From NCBI GenBank assembly GCA_964444885.1, contig CAYUIZ010000072.1, forward strand, positions 1 to 15,944: DNA of 15,944 nt, read 5' to 3'. The notes beneath the pieces are model-generated. The model saw only the letters and a list, made by a program, of their open reading frames with translations, was not told where the DNA came from and did not search any database. This DNA comes from CAYRGQ01 sp964444885. GTDB taxonomy: Bacteria > Bacteroidota > Bacteroidia > Sphingobacteriales > Sphingobacteriaceae. Below, one piece after another: positions 6,898-14,085 of the stretch (position 1 is its first letter; each line of letters starts with the position of its first letter). The position numbers and the translations under genes are program-made.

Positions 6898-8238
6898 TTA
6901 ACTTTCTGACAGTGTTTGCGATATCTCAGTTCGATAAGCTTTGATAGCTGGGATGACTGCCGATACGAATCCGATCAGCACCCCCGCTAGTACGATCCAC
7001 CCTTCCTGGGGGTGGAACGACAGCGCATCCAGCACATCTTCATTCCGGGTTTGTGCGCCGATCAAGTGGAGCGCCACATGTGCCAGCAGCAATCCCAGAA
7101 TCGAACCGATCAAGGTAACCAATACACCTTCTGCAATGACTATGCCGAAGAGCGTGCCGCGCGACGCACCCATCGAACGCATGATGGCCAAATCGTATTT
7201 CCGACTTTTGAACGCGTTGTACAGGCTAACAAAAATACTCAACGCCGCCATAAACATGATGATGTATGCCAATTGCTGCAGCGCATCGATGCCTACGCCA
7301 AGCAGGGAAAACAGCCGGGTGCTTTCGAAGGCGGGGGAGGCTGCCTGCATGCTGGTGCTCTGGTTGACCAAACGGGGCAGGTGGGCGATGGCGGATGGGT
7401 TGCGGTATTGGATCAGCATGGCCGTGATTTCAGGGCCTACGTCCGCTACTTCGCCCGCCATGCTCCGGACCAGGACGGGCTCGTCGTCGGCGTGGTCGTG
7501 GTCGTGATCATGGTGCGCATGGTCGTGGTCGGCATGGTCATGACTGTGATCGTGGCTATGGTCGGCATGGTCATGGTCATGGTCATGGCTATGTTCGTGA
7601 TCGTGATCGTGCGCGTCGTCGTGCACGCCGTGTACCGCCCACACGCTTCCGATCGAGCTCAGGATGAGGCGGTCAGTGACGTTGCGTGCAGGCTGGAGTA
7701 TGCCCGTAATGGTGTAGGGGTGCGAATCGTGCACGTGTCCTTCGTCGCTCAAGCCGTGTGCGCCGATGAAGGTATCGCCAATGGCAAGGTTGTTTTTGCG
7801 GGCCGTCTCGGCGCCCACCACGGCTTCGAAATCGGCTTCCCACATCCGTCCTTCGGCGAGCTCCAGGCCGTAAAGTGCGATGAAGGAGCTATCCGTGCCA
7901 ATGATCCGGTGCCCTTTGTAATTGTCACCCAGCGCCAGCGGCACGGCCATGCGCACCATCGGATTGGTAGCTAGCGCCTGCGCATCGGCGAAGGGAATGT
8001 TGCCCGTGGGGTTGTCCATGTGGTAGATGCTGCTCAGGATCAGTTGCAGCGGGCTTCCCTTGGCACCCACGACCAAGTCAATGCCCCGGCTGTTGTTGTC
8101 CAGCTGACGCTCGATTTGGTGGGAGCTGAGCAGCAAAACACAGAGAATGGCACTGCCAAAAGCGGTTAGCAACGCGCCGAGGATGGCGGTAGCCGGGTTT
8201 TGCTTGATGTTTTTCCAAGCGATCTGAAAGATATTCAT
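6898..8238 (-). CDS. MacB/FtsX-type ABC permease with His-rich periplasmic loop
   Basis: This 446-residue inner-membrane permease has the type VII (MacB/LolE/FtsX) plan: one N-terminal helix (about 17-38), a large periplasmic domain (about 40-310), then three helices (about 313-342, 363-393, 413-433), with the FtsX-like stretch S-R-K-Y-D-L-A-I-M-R-S-M-G-A-S (345-359) that couples to the ATPase. Unusual is an insert at about residues 203-252 in the periplasmic domain made almost only of His, Asp, Ala and Ser, with 22 His. Such stretches bind Zn, Ni, Co or Cu. MacB-type proteins usually drive work in the periplasm rather than carry substrate through the membrane, so this one may load, strip or move a metal-binding protein. 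It starts 9 nt after the ATPase stop. Family secure; metal role inferred. Confidence 0.88.
   Translation of the reverse strand: MNIFQIAWKNIKQNPATAILGALLTAFGSAILCVLLLSSHQIERQLDNNSRGIDLVVGAKGSPLQLILSSIYHMDNPTGNIPFADAQALATNPMVRMAVPLALGDNYKGHRIIGTDSSFIALYGLELAEGRMWEADFEAVVGAETARKNNLAIGDTFIGAHGLSDEGHVHDSHPYTITGILQPARNVTDRLILSSIGSVWAVHGVHDDAHDHDHEHSHDHDHDHADHSHDHSHDHADHDHAHHDHDHDHADDEPVLVRSMAGEVADVGPEITAMLIQYRNPSAIAHLPRLVNQSTSMQAASPAFESTRLFSLLGVGIDALQQLAYIIMFMAALSIFVSLYNAFKSRKYDLAIMRSMGASRGTLFGIVIAEGVLVTLIGSILGLLLAHVALHLIGAQTRNEDVLDALSFHPQEGWIVLAGVLIGFVSAVIPAIKAYRTEISQTLSES
7483..7632 (-). repeat. (His-Asp)n coding repeat in the permease
   Basis: Degenerate in-frame hexanucleotide-like repeats (minus strand mostly CAYGAC/CATGCC/GAC units) encode an H-D-H-D-H-style tract of about 50 residues. 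The repeats vary in codon choice (CAT and CAC, GAT and GAC), so they are not recently duplicated perfect copies, although the tract is a plausible site of length variation. It encodes the putative metal-binding loop of the permease. Confidence 0.85.
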
Positions 8239-8247
8239 AGCCTGTCT

Positions 8248-8919
8248 CTAAGTTGTCGGATGAATCAGGTTCCGGACGGTGTATGCGTTGGATATTGCCG
8301 TTTTCAGCCGCGTGTCGTGCGTGGCGACGAGCAGCGTGGCTTGGCTTTGTTCGGCTTGGCGGAGCAATAGGTCAATGACGCTGGCCGTGTTGCGGTCATC
8401 CAGCGAGGCGGTTGGTTCGTCGGCAACCAAAATCGACGGGCTATTGACCACTGCACGTGCAATCGCGACTCGCTGTACCTGCCCGCGGCTGAGTTTTTGC
8501 GGATAGGCATTGAGCTTGTCGCCCAAGTGCAACCACTCCAGCACCTCGTGGATGCGGTCCATGTTTGTGTCTACGCCGGCAAATCGCTGGGCAATCTTCA
8601 AATTTTCGCTGACGGTTAGGCTTTTGACTAAGTGGGCGTCTTGGAATATCAGCCCGATATGCCGACCCCGGAACTTGTCGAGGTCGCGGGCGGGCAGGTC
8701 GTACAGGTGCTGTCCGGCGACTGTCACCACGCCCGACCGGGGCTTGAGTAGTCCGCTCAAGATGTGCAGGAAAGTGGTCTTACCGCTGCCCGAATCGCCC
8801 AGAATCAGCGTATGCTCACCCGCATGCACCGTGAGGTCTTCGAAATGAAAAGCCTGTCCCTGTGGGTACTGGTATTGGATGCCGTCAGCTTGCACGACGG
8901 CCCTTGTCGGTTCACTCAT
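8248..8919 (-). CDS. ABC transporter ATPase, MacB/LolD type
   Basis: This is a 223-residue cytoplasmic nucleotide-binding subunit that pairs with the downstream permease. All ATPase motifs are present: Walker A G-D-S-G-S-G-K-T (41-48), Q-loop Q93, signature L-S-R-G-Q (143-147; Arg replaces the usual Gly), Walker B I-L-V-A-D-E (163-168), D-loop S-L-D and the switch His201 in A-T-H-D. Length and motif context fit the LolD/MacB group of the MacB-type transporters. I choose the ATG at 8919 (MSEPTRAV...) because the domain starts just after it. The open frame extends to an ATG at 9036, but those extra 39 residues do not look like this family and would run through the divergent regulatory region. 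First gene of the operon. Confidence 0.93.
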   Translation of the reverse strand: MSEPTRAVVQADGIQYQYPQGQAFHFEDLTVHAGEHTLILGDSGSGKTTFLHILSGLLKPRSGVVTVAGQHLYDLPARDLDKFRGRHIGLIFQDAHLVKSLTVSENLKIAQRFAGVDTNMDRIHEVLEWLHLGDKLNAYPQKLSRGQVQRVAIARAVVNSPSILVADEPTASLDDRNTASVIDLLLRQAEQSQATLLVATHDTRLKTAISNAYTVRNLIHPTT

Positions 8920-9127
8920 GCCAATTCGTTTGAAACGGTGCAAGTTACCTTTTTTCGTGCTGAAGTCGTAAAGACAGGTTGCAACTTTATTGATATAGGC
9001 TGGAGGGGTTACAATTCCTAAACGTGCCGGAAACATGGCGGAAATATAACGTTAACCATTACTTCATAGTCACATAACGCTCACCTAACCTTCTCTTTCG
9101 ACTATTGCAGTTGAATTTAATGAAGTC
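8920..9127. promoter_or_regulatory. Divergent regulatory region with direct repeat ATAACGyTmACC
   Basis: These 208 nt separate the minus-strand ABC operon from the plus-strand receptor and must carry promoters for both. Two copies of a 12-nt motif, ATAACGTTAACC (9046-9057) and ATAACGCTCACC (9074-9085), lie in direct orientation 28 nt apart (10 of 12 bases equal) and are followed by another TAACC; the first contains the palindrome TAACGTTA. Near the ATPase start are GTTGCAAC (8978-8985) and CGTTTgAAACG (8927-8937). I find no exact TAnnTTTG on either strand. The repeats are candidates for binding by the Fur/Zur-like protein, but no match to a known box can be claimed. Confidence 0.45.
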
Positions 9128-11869
9128 ATGCAGTTAGGAAAAACATACATTTTAACGGCGTTTTTGGGCCTTTTTCTGATGATGGAATCCCATGCCACGG
9201 AGAATGCGGGAAGCATACAGGGCAAAATCATGGACGCTGCGAGCGGCGTGCCCATAGACGGCGCAACGGTCAACATAGTAGGTACCGCACAGGGTACCGT
9301 GTCCGTTTCGGACGGTACGTTCCGGTTTCCCGGTATGCATGAGGGCCGGTACACGCTGCAGGTATCGTACCTCGGTTATGTCGCGATCCGCGTCACCGAC
9401 ATCGAAGTGGTCGAGGGGCAATCCACATCCTTGGAAATTCGCTTGGAAGAAGCCGGCGAAGTTATGGACGAAGTGGTCATTACCACGGCCCGAAGCCGGG
9501 GAAGCGACTTGGCCCTGCTGGTCGAACGCCACCAGTCGAACATGATTGTGCAGAAAATTGGCGCGCAGGAACTGGCCCGCAAAGGGGTGGGCGACGCGGC
9601 CAGCGCCGTTACTAAAATGTCGGGCATATCCAGGCAGGAGGGGTCCAGCCAAATTTACGTTCGGGGGCTAGGCGACCGCTATAACTCGACTTCACTCAAC
9701 GGCTTGCCCTTGCCCTCAAACGATCCCGAACGCAAAAACGTCGCACTGGATCTGTTTTCCACCGACATTGTCGCGTTTATCTCCATGGACAAAGTATATC
9801 ATAACCGCATTTCGGGCGACTTCGGGGGAGGCAACGTGGACATCGCTTCGAAGGATTATAGCGGCCCGGGTTTGCTGGAAGTGTCGTTGGGTACGACGGC
9901 GAACAGCAATGCCCTCGGACAAGCCTCTGATTTTTACCTGCACCCGGGACCCAACACGGCGGGTTTCAGCAGCTATGCGATTCCGAATGATCCCCTTGGC
10001 GGGTTCAACTTCCAGCACCCGATGAACACCCAGGCGCGGCGCCCGCTACCGGGGAGCATCGGCGTACTCGGAGGCAAGTCCTTTTACCTCGGCGGCGAAA
10101 AACGGCTGAATGCATTCGCGACCGCCAAGTTCTCCAACGGATACGAGTATCGCCGCGGCGTCAATGGAAACTTCAGCGCCCAAGGCGCACGTATTCAGGA
10201 GCTAAAACAAGAAAGGTTTAGTTACCAGACGAATGCTACAGCAATGCTAAACCTTAACTTTATCATGGGTCCCAACCACCGGGTCGCGCACAACTTCATG
10301 TTTGTCAACAGCAGCGACCAAGCCAACGATATCTACCGCGGTTTTATCCGTGACATCGCAGAGAACGACAATGGCTTTGTGCAGCGCGGCACCTATACCC
10401 AGAACAAGCTTTTCGTCGAGCAGTTCTTAGGCACGCATCGCCTGAGCGAGCAACTCGACCTGGACTGGGGCCTGTCCGCTACGCAGGTCGTTGGCGAAAT
10501 GCCCGACCGTATCCAGAATACGCTGCGTTCGATCAACGCTGCCCAGGATTACGTGCTGGCGCAAAACACGACCACGGATAATCACCGGTACAACCAACGG
10601 CTCCACGAACGCGAATATGCGCTGAACGTGGGCGCGGCATACCGCCTCGGCGGCAGCGCGCGTCGGGGCATCCTCCGCGTCGGCTATAACGGACGACTCA
10701 AAAACCGGGACTTCGAAGCGATTCAGTTTAATTTCCGGATCACAGGCCCGCAGCTCGACACGACGGTCGATCCGTTTAATCTGGACGCTTTCTTCAATCC
10801 CCAAAACTACGCATCCGGCTACTTCAGTATCGACGCGTTTGCTGGCGAGACCCCGCAGACCTATGAGGGCGACCAGGATATCCATGCCGGCTATGCGGGC
10901 CTCGAGTACCCGCTGACCGATCGCCTGACTTCGGTCATCGGCCTGCGCTACGAAAACATCAAGCAGACAGTAACCTGGCAGACCCAGCTGGACGACCAGC
11001 GCCGAAGCAATACCTTTAATCGAAACGCCTTATTGCCCAACCTGACACTCCGTTACGCCCTGCGCGAGAACCAAAACCTCCGCCTTGGCGCCAGCAAGAC
11101 CTACACCCTGCCTCAGTTTAAGGAACGCGCGCTGTTTGTCTATGAAGACGTGACGGAGAAGAAGACCGGCAACCCCGACTTGTATCCTTCGCAAAATTAT
11201 AACCTAGACTTGAAGTGGGAACTGTTCCCCTCAGCTGCCGAGCTGGTCTCGGTGACCGCCTTTGGCAAGTACATCCTGGATCCGATCAACGAAACGATTG
11301 TCGCTTCCTCCACCAACGACATCTCGTTTATCAATACCGGGGACGTCGGCACCGTGATGGGCTTGGAATTTGAAATGCGCAAGGATATTTTGGACTTGGA
11401 GAATGAACGCGACTTGCTCTCGGGCGGTTTCAACGCGGCGTACATGCACACGAGCCAAGATCTTGATTCCGAAAAAGTTGCCGCCGAAACGCGGCACCGG
11501 ATCAACCTGACGGATAACCGTGCCAGCTTTACGGGCGCGTCGGATCTGCTCCTAAACGCGGACTTGACCTATACCCGCCGTTGGAATAACGACGCCAACC
11601 TCATGGCGACGGTGGCCTATTCTTATTTTTCGGACCGCATTTACTCGCTAGGGGTTGAAACGAAAGGCAATTTGGTGGATCGCGGCGTCGGTACGCTCGA
11701 CCTGATCCTGCGGAGCAAATTAAACCGGAAACTGGGTATCGACCTCATTGCGCGAAACTTGCTGGATCCTACCTATCGCCGGGTACAGGAAAACGCCAGT
11801 GGCCATGTCCCGGTGCTGACCTACAGGAAAGGACAGTTTTATACGATCAGCCTGAAATACAGCTTTTAA
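9128..11869 (+). CDS. TonB-dependent outer-membrane receptor with carboxypeptidase-regulatory-like domain
   Basis: This is a 913-residue outer-membrane active transporter, powered by TonB-ExbBD. Parts in order: signal peptide (about 1-23), CarboxypepD_reg-like beta-sandwich (about 28-108: G-K-I-M-D-A-A-S-G...G-T-V-S-V-S-D-G-T-F), a linker with a TonB-box-like E-V-V-I-T-T (115-120), a plug domain (about 130-245, with Y-V-R-G-L-G-D-R-Y-N at 177-186), and a beta-barrel ending in an aromatic C-terminal strand with final Phe (Y-T-I-S-L-K-Y-S-F). It is shorter than typical SusC proteins and is not followed by a SusD; instead a beta-helix-type lipoprotein follows. Divergent from the ABC operon across a shared regulatory region. 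Substrate is not evident from the sequence; a metal or metal chelate is suggested by context only. Confidence 0.93.
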   Translation: MQLGKTYILTAFLGLFLMMESHATENAGSIQGKIMDAASGVPIDGATVNIVGTAQGTVSVSDGTFRFPGMHEGRYTLQVSYLGYVAIRVTDIEVVEGQSTSLEIRLEEAGEVMDEVVITTARSRGSDLALLVERHQSNMIVQKIGAQELARKGVGDAASAVTKMSGISRQEGSSQIYVRGLGDRYNSTSLNGLPLPSNDPERKNVALDLFSTDIVAFISMDKVYHNRISGDFGGGNVDIASKDYSGPGLLEVSLGTTANSNALGQASDFYLHPGPNTAGFSSYAIPNDPLGGFNFQHPMNTQARRPLPGSIGVLGGKSFYLGGEKRLNAFATAKFSNGYEYRRGVNGNFSAQGARIQELKQERFSYQTNATAMLNLNFIMGPNHRVAHNFMFVNSSDQANDIYRGFIRDIAENDNGFVQRGTYTQNKLFVEQFLGTHRLSEQLDLDWGLSATQVVGEMPDRIQNTLRSINAAQDYVLAQNTTTDNHRYNQRLHEREYALNVGAAYRLGGSARRGILRVGYNGRLKNRDFEAIQFNFRITGPQLDTTVDPFNLDAFFNPQNYASGYFSIDAFAGETPQTYEGDQDIHAGYAGLEYPLTDRLTSVIGLRYENIKQTVTWQTQLDDQRRSNTFNRNALLPNLTLRYALRENQNLRLGASKTYTLPQFKERALFVYEDVTEKKTGNPDLYPSQNYNLDLKWELFPSAAELVSVTAFGKYILDPINETIVASSTNDISFINTGDVGTVMGLEFEMRKDILDLENERDLLSGGFNAAYMHTSQDLDSEKVAAETRHRINLTDNRASFTGASDLLLNADLTYTRRWNNDANLMATVAYSYFSDRIYSLGVETKGNLVDRGVGTLDLILRSKLNRKLGIDLIARNLLDPTYRRVQENASGHVPVLTYRKGQFYTISLKYSF

Positions 11870-11932
11870 TGGCCGTCCACCGTATTCATTAATTGGTCAC
11901 GGAAACTTAACATTCAGGATAAAATAGTCGGG

Positions 11933-11940
11933 CATTTTTG
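11933..11940 (+). promoter_or_regulatory. Possible -7 element upstream of the lipoprotein
   Basis: CATTTTTG differs from the Bacteroidota -7 consensus TAnnTTTG at one base and lies 30 nt before the lipoprotein start, inside the 101-nt gap after the receptor gene. No clear TTG -33 element is seen. It could give the lipoprotein its own transcript in addition to readthrough from the receptor gene, as no terminator is visible between the two. Confidence 0.3.
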
Positions 11941-11970
11941 TAGCAGCAAAAGCATTAAAATCAAACAAAC

Positions 11971-13152
11971 ATGAAAAAGACAATGAACAAATTTTTGGCG
12001 CTGGCAGTGGTTTCGTTTGCCTTGGTCGCGACGTCCTGTTCCGATGATGACGGACCCGGTACGGACAACGGTGGCTTTGTCGTCGACCGCAACGATCTGC
12101 GCGGCGAGATCAAAGGAGAAGAAGTGGTTCTGGAGTCCGGTACGTATAAATTGACGGGCCGTTTGGTAGTTGAAAATGGCGGCAAGCTGACGATTAAACC
12201 CGGCGTCACCATTGAGGCCACGACCGTGGCAGCGAATGAGTTTGCGTCGGTGCGTTATATCGCGGTAGCACAGGGCGGCCGTATTGACGTGCAAGGAACG
12301 GCATCTAGCCCGGTGGTTATGACGGCAACGCAGACGATTCCTGGTTCGTGGGGCGGTCTGGTGATTTGCGGCAAGGCGCCCATCAACAAAGGTGCATCGG
12401 CAGCCGCTGAAGTATCTGACCTCACGTACGGCGGTACGGATGCCAACGACAACTCGGGATCCATCAAATACCTGCGAATTGAATATTCCGGCTTTGCGTA
12501 CAACAGCGAAAAGGAATTCAACGGCTTGTCCCTGTTTGGCGTAGGTAAAGGCACTACCATTGAGTACGTGCAGGTTTACGAAGGTTCCGACGACGGTTTT
12601 GAGTGGTTCGGCGGTACGGTCCATGCCAAGCATCTCGTCGTGAATAACATTTCTGCTGAAGTAGGTGACGATTTGTTTGACTGGACCGAAGGCTGGAACG
12701 GCATTGGTGAAAACTGGTACGGCATCCGTACGAACAACGGCAACCGCGGCATTGAAGCGGATAACAACGCCAACAACCACCTGGCTGACCCGATATCGTC
12801 GCCGACAATCCGCAACTTGACGCTGATTGGCAACGGTGATGGCGGTTCGGAGCCCCAAGCCATCAAAATGCGCGTGGGAACGAAAGGTGTATTTGATAAC
12901 GTTGTACTGGCAAACTGGAAAACTGGTTTCGATATACAGCACGACGAAAGTGTGGGCTACGTGGCGGATGGATCGCTCAAAGCGACCAATGTGCGCTTTG
13001 TGAACGTGGGCACCAAGTCCGTCGCGAAGAAGACCGATGGTACGGAAGTAGACGTCAACAGCACGCTGTACACTGAAAATCCAAGTGCTACGGGTGCAGG
13101 TGCTGGCGAAGCCGTGCCGAGCTGGGCAACTGGCTGGACGGTGGGTTTGTAA
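11971..13152 (+). CDS. Surface-exposed lipoprotein of beta-helix type, partner of the receptor
   Basis: This is a 393-residue lipoprotein. The signal peptide ends in a lipobox V-A-T-S-C (Cys23) and is followed at once by S-D-D-D, which fits the S-(D/E)3 lipoprotein export signal described in Flavobacterium, so the protein is probably on the cell surface. The body has recurring G-G-K-L-T-I-K-P-G-V-T-I and G-G-R-I-D-V-Q-G-T-A-type rungs, as in right-handed parallel beta-helices, and conserved-looking Gly/aromatic blocks such as G-S-W-G-G-L-V-I-C-G and D-D-G-F-E-W-F-G-G-T. Homologues are common in Bacteroidota directly after TonB receptors and have sometimes been called multidrug transporters, which the absence of membrane helices contradicts. 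No T9SS C-terminal domain is seen. Role as ligand-capturing partner of the receptor is inferred. Confidence 0.82.
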   Translation: MKKTMNKFLALAVVSFALVATSCSDDDGPGTDNGGFVVDRNDLRGEIKGEEVVLESGTYKLTGRLVVENGGKLTIKPGVTIEATTVAANEFASVRYIAVAQGGRIDVQGTASSPVVMTATQTIPGSWGGLVICGKAPINKGASAAAEVSDLTYGGTDANDNSGSIKYLRIEYSGFAYNSEKEFNGLSLFGVGKGTTIEYVQVYEGSDDGFEWFGGTVHAKHLVVNNISAEVGDDLFDWTEGWNGIGENWYGIRTNNGNRGIEADNNANNHLADPISSPTIRNLTLIGNGDGGSEPQAIKMRVGTKGVFDNVVLANWKTGFDIQHDESVGYVADGSLKATNVRFVNVGTKSVAKKTDGTEVDVNSTLYTENPSATGAGAGEAVPSWATGWTVGL

Positions 13153-13185
13153 CCTGCGCACGAATCCCTTCATCCCTAAGTAAGG

Positions 13186-13229
13186 AAAGCATGTCGCCTG
13201 AACCAGTGGTTTAGTCGATGTGCTTTTTT
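13186..13229 (+). terminator. Long hairpin terminator after the lipoprotein gene
   Basis: The stem pairs AAAGCATGTCG (13186-13196) with CGATGTGCTTT (13216-13226) and, inside it, CTGAACCA (13198-13205) with TGGTTTAG (13207-13214), with three G-T pairs and one C/T mismatch. A run of six T (13224-13229) follows. It lies 34 nt after the stop codon. Being almost symmetric it might also slow transcription coming from the prmC side. Confidence 0.85.
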
Positions 13230-13268
13230 AGTTAGTACATAAGCTGTTGATGGTGTCGATAGCACTTG

Positions 13269-13291
13269 GGCACGAGTTACAAACTCGCGCC
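13269..13291. repeat. REP-like palindrome beside the assembly gap
   Basis: GGCACGAGTT and AACTCGCGCC pair over 10 positions with one mismatch around a 3-nt loop (ACA). The short GC-rich palindrome in intergenic DNA resembles REP-like dispersed repeats. It sits 8 nt from the run of N, so a repeat family or an adjacent transposase gene could be why the assembly broke here. Copy number cannot be seen from this window. Confidence 0.55.
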
Positions 13292-13299
13292 AGATGATA

Positions 13300-13399
13300 N
13301 NNNNNNNNNNNNNNNNNNNNNNNNNNNNNNNNNNNNNNNNNNNNNNNNNNNNNNNNNNNNNNNNNNNNNNNNNNNNNNNNNNNNNNNNNNNNNNNNNNN
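13300..13399. other. Assembly gap, 100 N
   Basis: Exactly 100 N, the usual placeholder for a scaffold gap of unknown size. It removes the 3' end of prmC. None of the three minus-strand frames beyond it reads as the end of a PrmC, so the missing DNA is probably longer than 100 nt. Confidence 0.98.
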
Positions 13400-14085
13400 G
13401 CCAAGTGCGGCTCGTGCTGTAGGACATTCGGGTGCATGTCTTGCGCTTCGGCGTGCGTGATGTAGGGAGGGTTGCTGACGACGATGTCAAAGCGCAAGCT
13501 GGGATCGACAAAAGCGTCCCATTCCAAGATGTCGCCCTGCACGAAATGGATGGCTAGCTGATGATCCAGGGCATTTGCGCGTGCAATTTCCAGCGCTTCT
13601 GCGGACACGTCCAGCGCATGCACTTCCGCATGGGGCAACAGTTTTTTTAATCCCAACGCAATGCAGCCACTCCCCGTGCCAATATCGATGATGCGGAGGG
13701 GGTGGCCCGCATCTCGGTAGTCGGATGCGATGCGATGCACGAGCTCCTCGGTTTCGGGCCTCGGAATCAGCACCGCCGGACTGACGCGGAGCTTCAGGTC
13801 CATAAACCAAGCATACCCCAGCAGGTACTGCGCAGGGGAGCCGCTTTTCAAAGCTGGAAGGTACTGGAGGATGCGTTTGGCGTCTTCGTCAGCTAGTTTG
13901 CGGTCGCGCTCGATGAGCAGGCGCGCTGGGGACAGCGATAGCTGGTCCTCGGCAAGCAGGCGGCAGAGGCTGCGGGCTTCCCCGCTTTCGTAGCGGCCAT
14001 CAAGCTCCTGGATGAAGCGTGCTTCTAGCGTGTTTAATGTCCAGTTTTCCAATAGGTTATCTGTCTTCTGTAAGGTGTTGGGCAT
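13400..14085 (-). CDS. prmC: Release factor glutamine methyltransferase PrmC (partial, 3' end in gap)
   Basis: PrmC methylates the Gln of the GGQ motif in release factors RF1 and RF2 with S-adenosylmethionine, in the cytoplasm. The visible 228 residues hold the N-terminal helical domain, the R-P-E-T-E-E region (109-114), the SAM-binding loop D-I-G-T-G-S-G (134-140), D159 of motif II, and the catalytic N-P-P-Y (205-208) preceded by I-V-V-S. Sequence stops at ...H-E-P-H-L-A, which in relatives leads into L-F-V-P; about 55-65 C-terminal residues are missing compared with the usual length near 280-290. The chosen ATG at 14085 overlaps the end of the Plug gene by 29 nt; a later TTG is possible. 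It follows the Plug gene on the same strand and is likely co-transcribed with it. Secure. Confidence 0.93.

Noticed and set aside
7483..7632. Repetitive DNA considered as a CRISPR or tandem-repeat array
   Set aside because: The repetition follows codons in one frame (His, Asp, Ala, Ser) without spacers of constant length; it is a coding low-complexity tract.
7012..7974. 320-codon plus-strand frame with a Val/Met-rich stretch resembling a membrane segment
   Set aside because: The V-V-V-I-M-V pattern is the reverse complement of the His/Asp repeats of the permease; it is a shadow frame.
8920..9036. N-terminal extension of the ABC ATPase to the ATG at 9036
   Set aside because: The 39 added residues are unlike LolD/MacB proteins, and using them would leave only 91 nt for two divergent promoters. 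The ATG at 8919 fits the domain boundary.
11971..13152. Annotation of the lipoprotein as a multidrug transporter or as SusD
   Set aside because: There are no membrane helices beyond the signal peptide and no SusD-like helical repeats; the body has beta-helix-type rungs.
11914..13173. 419-codon open frame on the minus strand
   Set aside because: It lies wholly antisense to the lipoprotein gene, which has a signal peptide, lipobox and family-like motifs. The antisense product has no recognisable domain and arises from the codon use of the real gene.
13228..13299. Coding sequence continuing prmC beyond the N run
   Set aside because: Joining the frames through 100 N is arbitrary because the gap size is unknown, and none of the translated frames resembles the end of PrmC.
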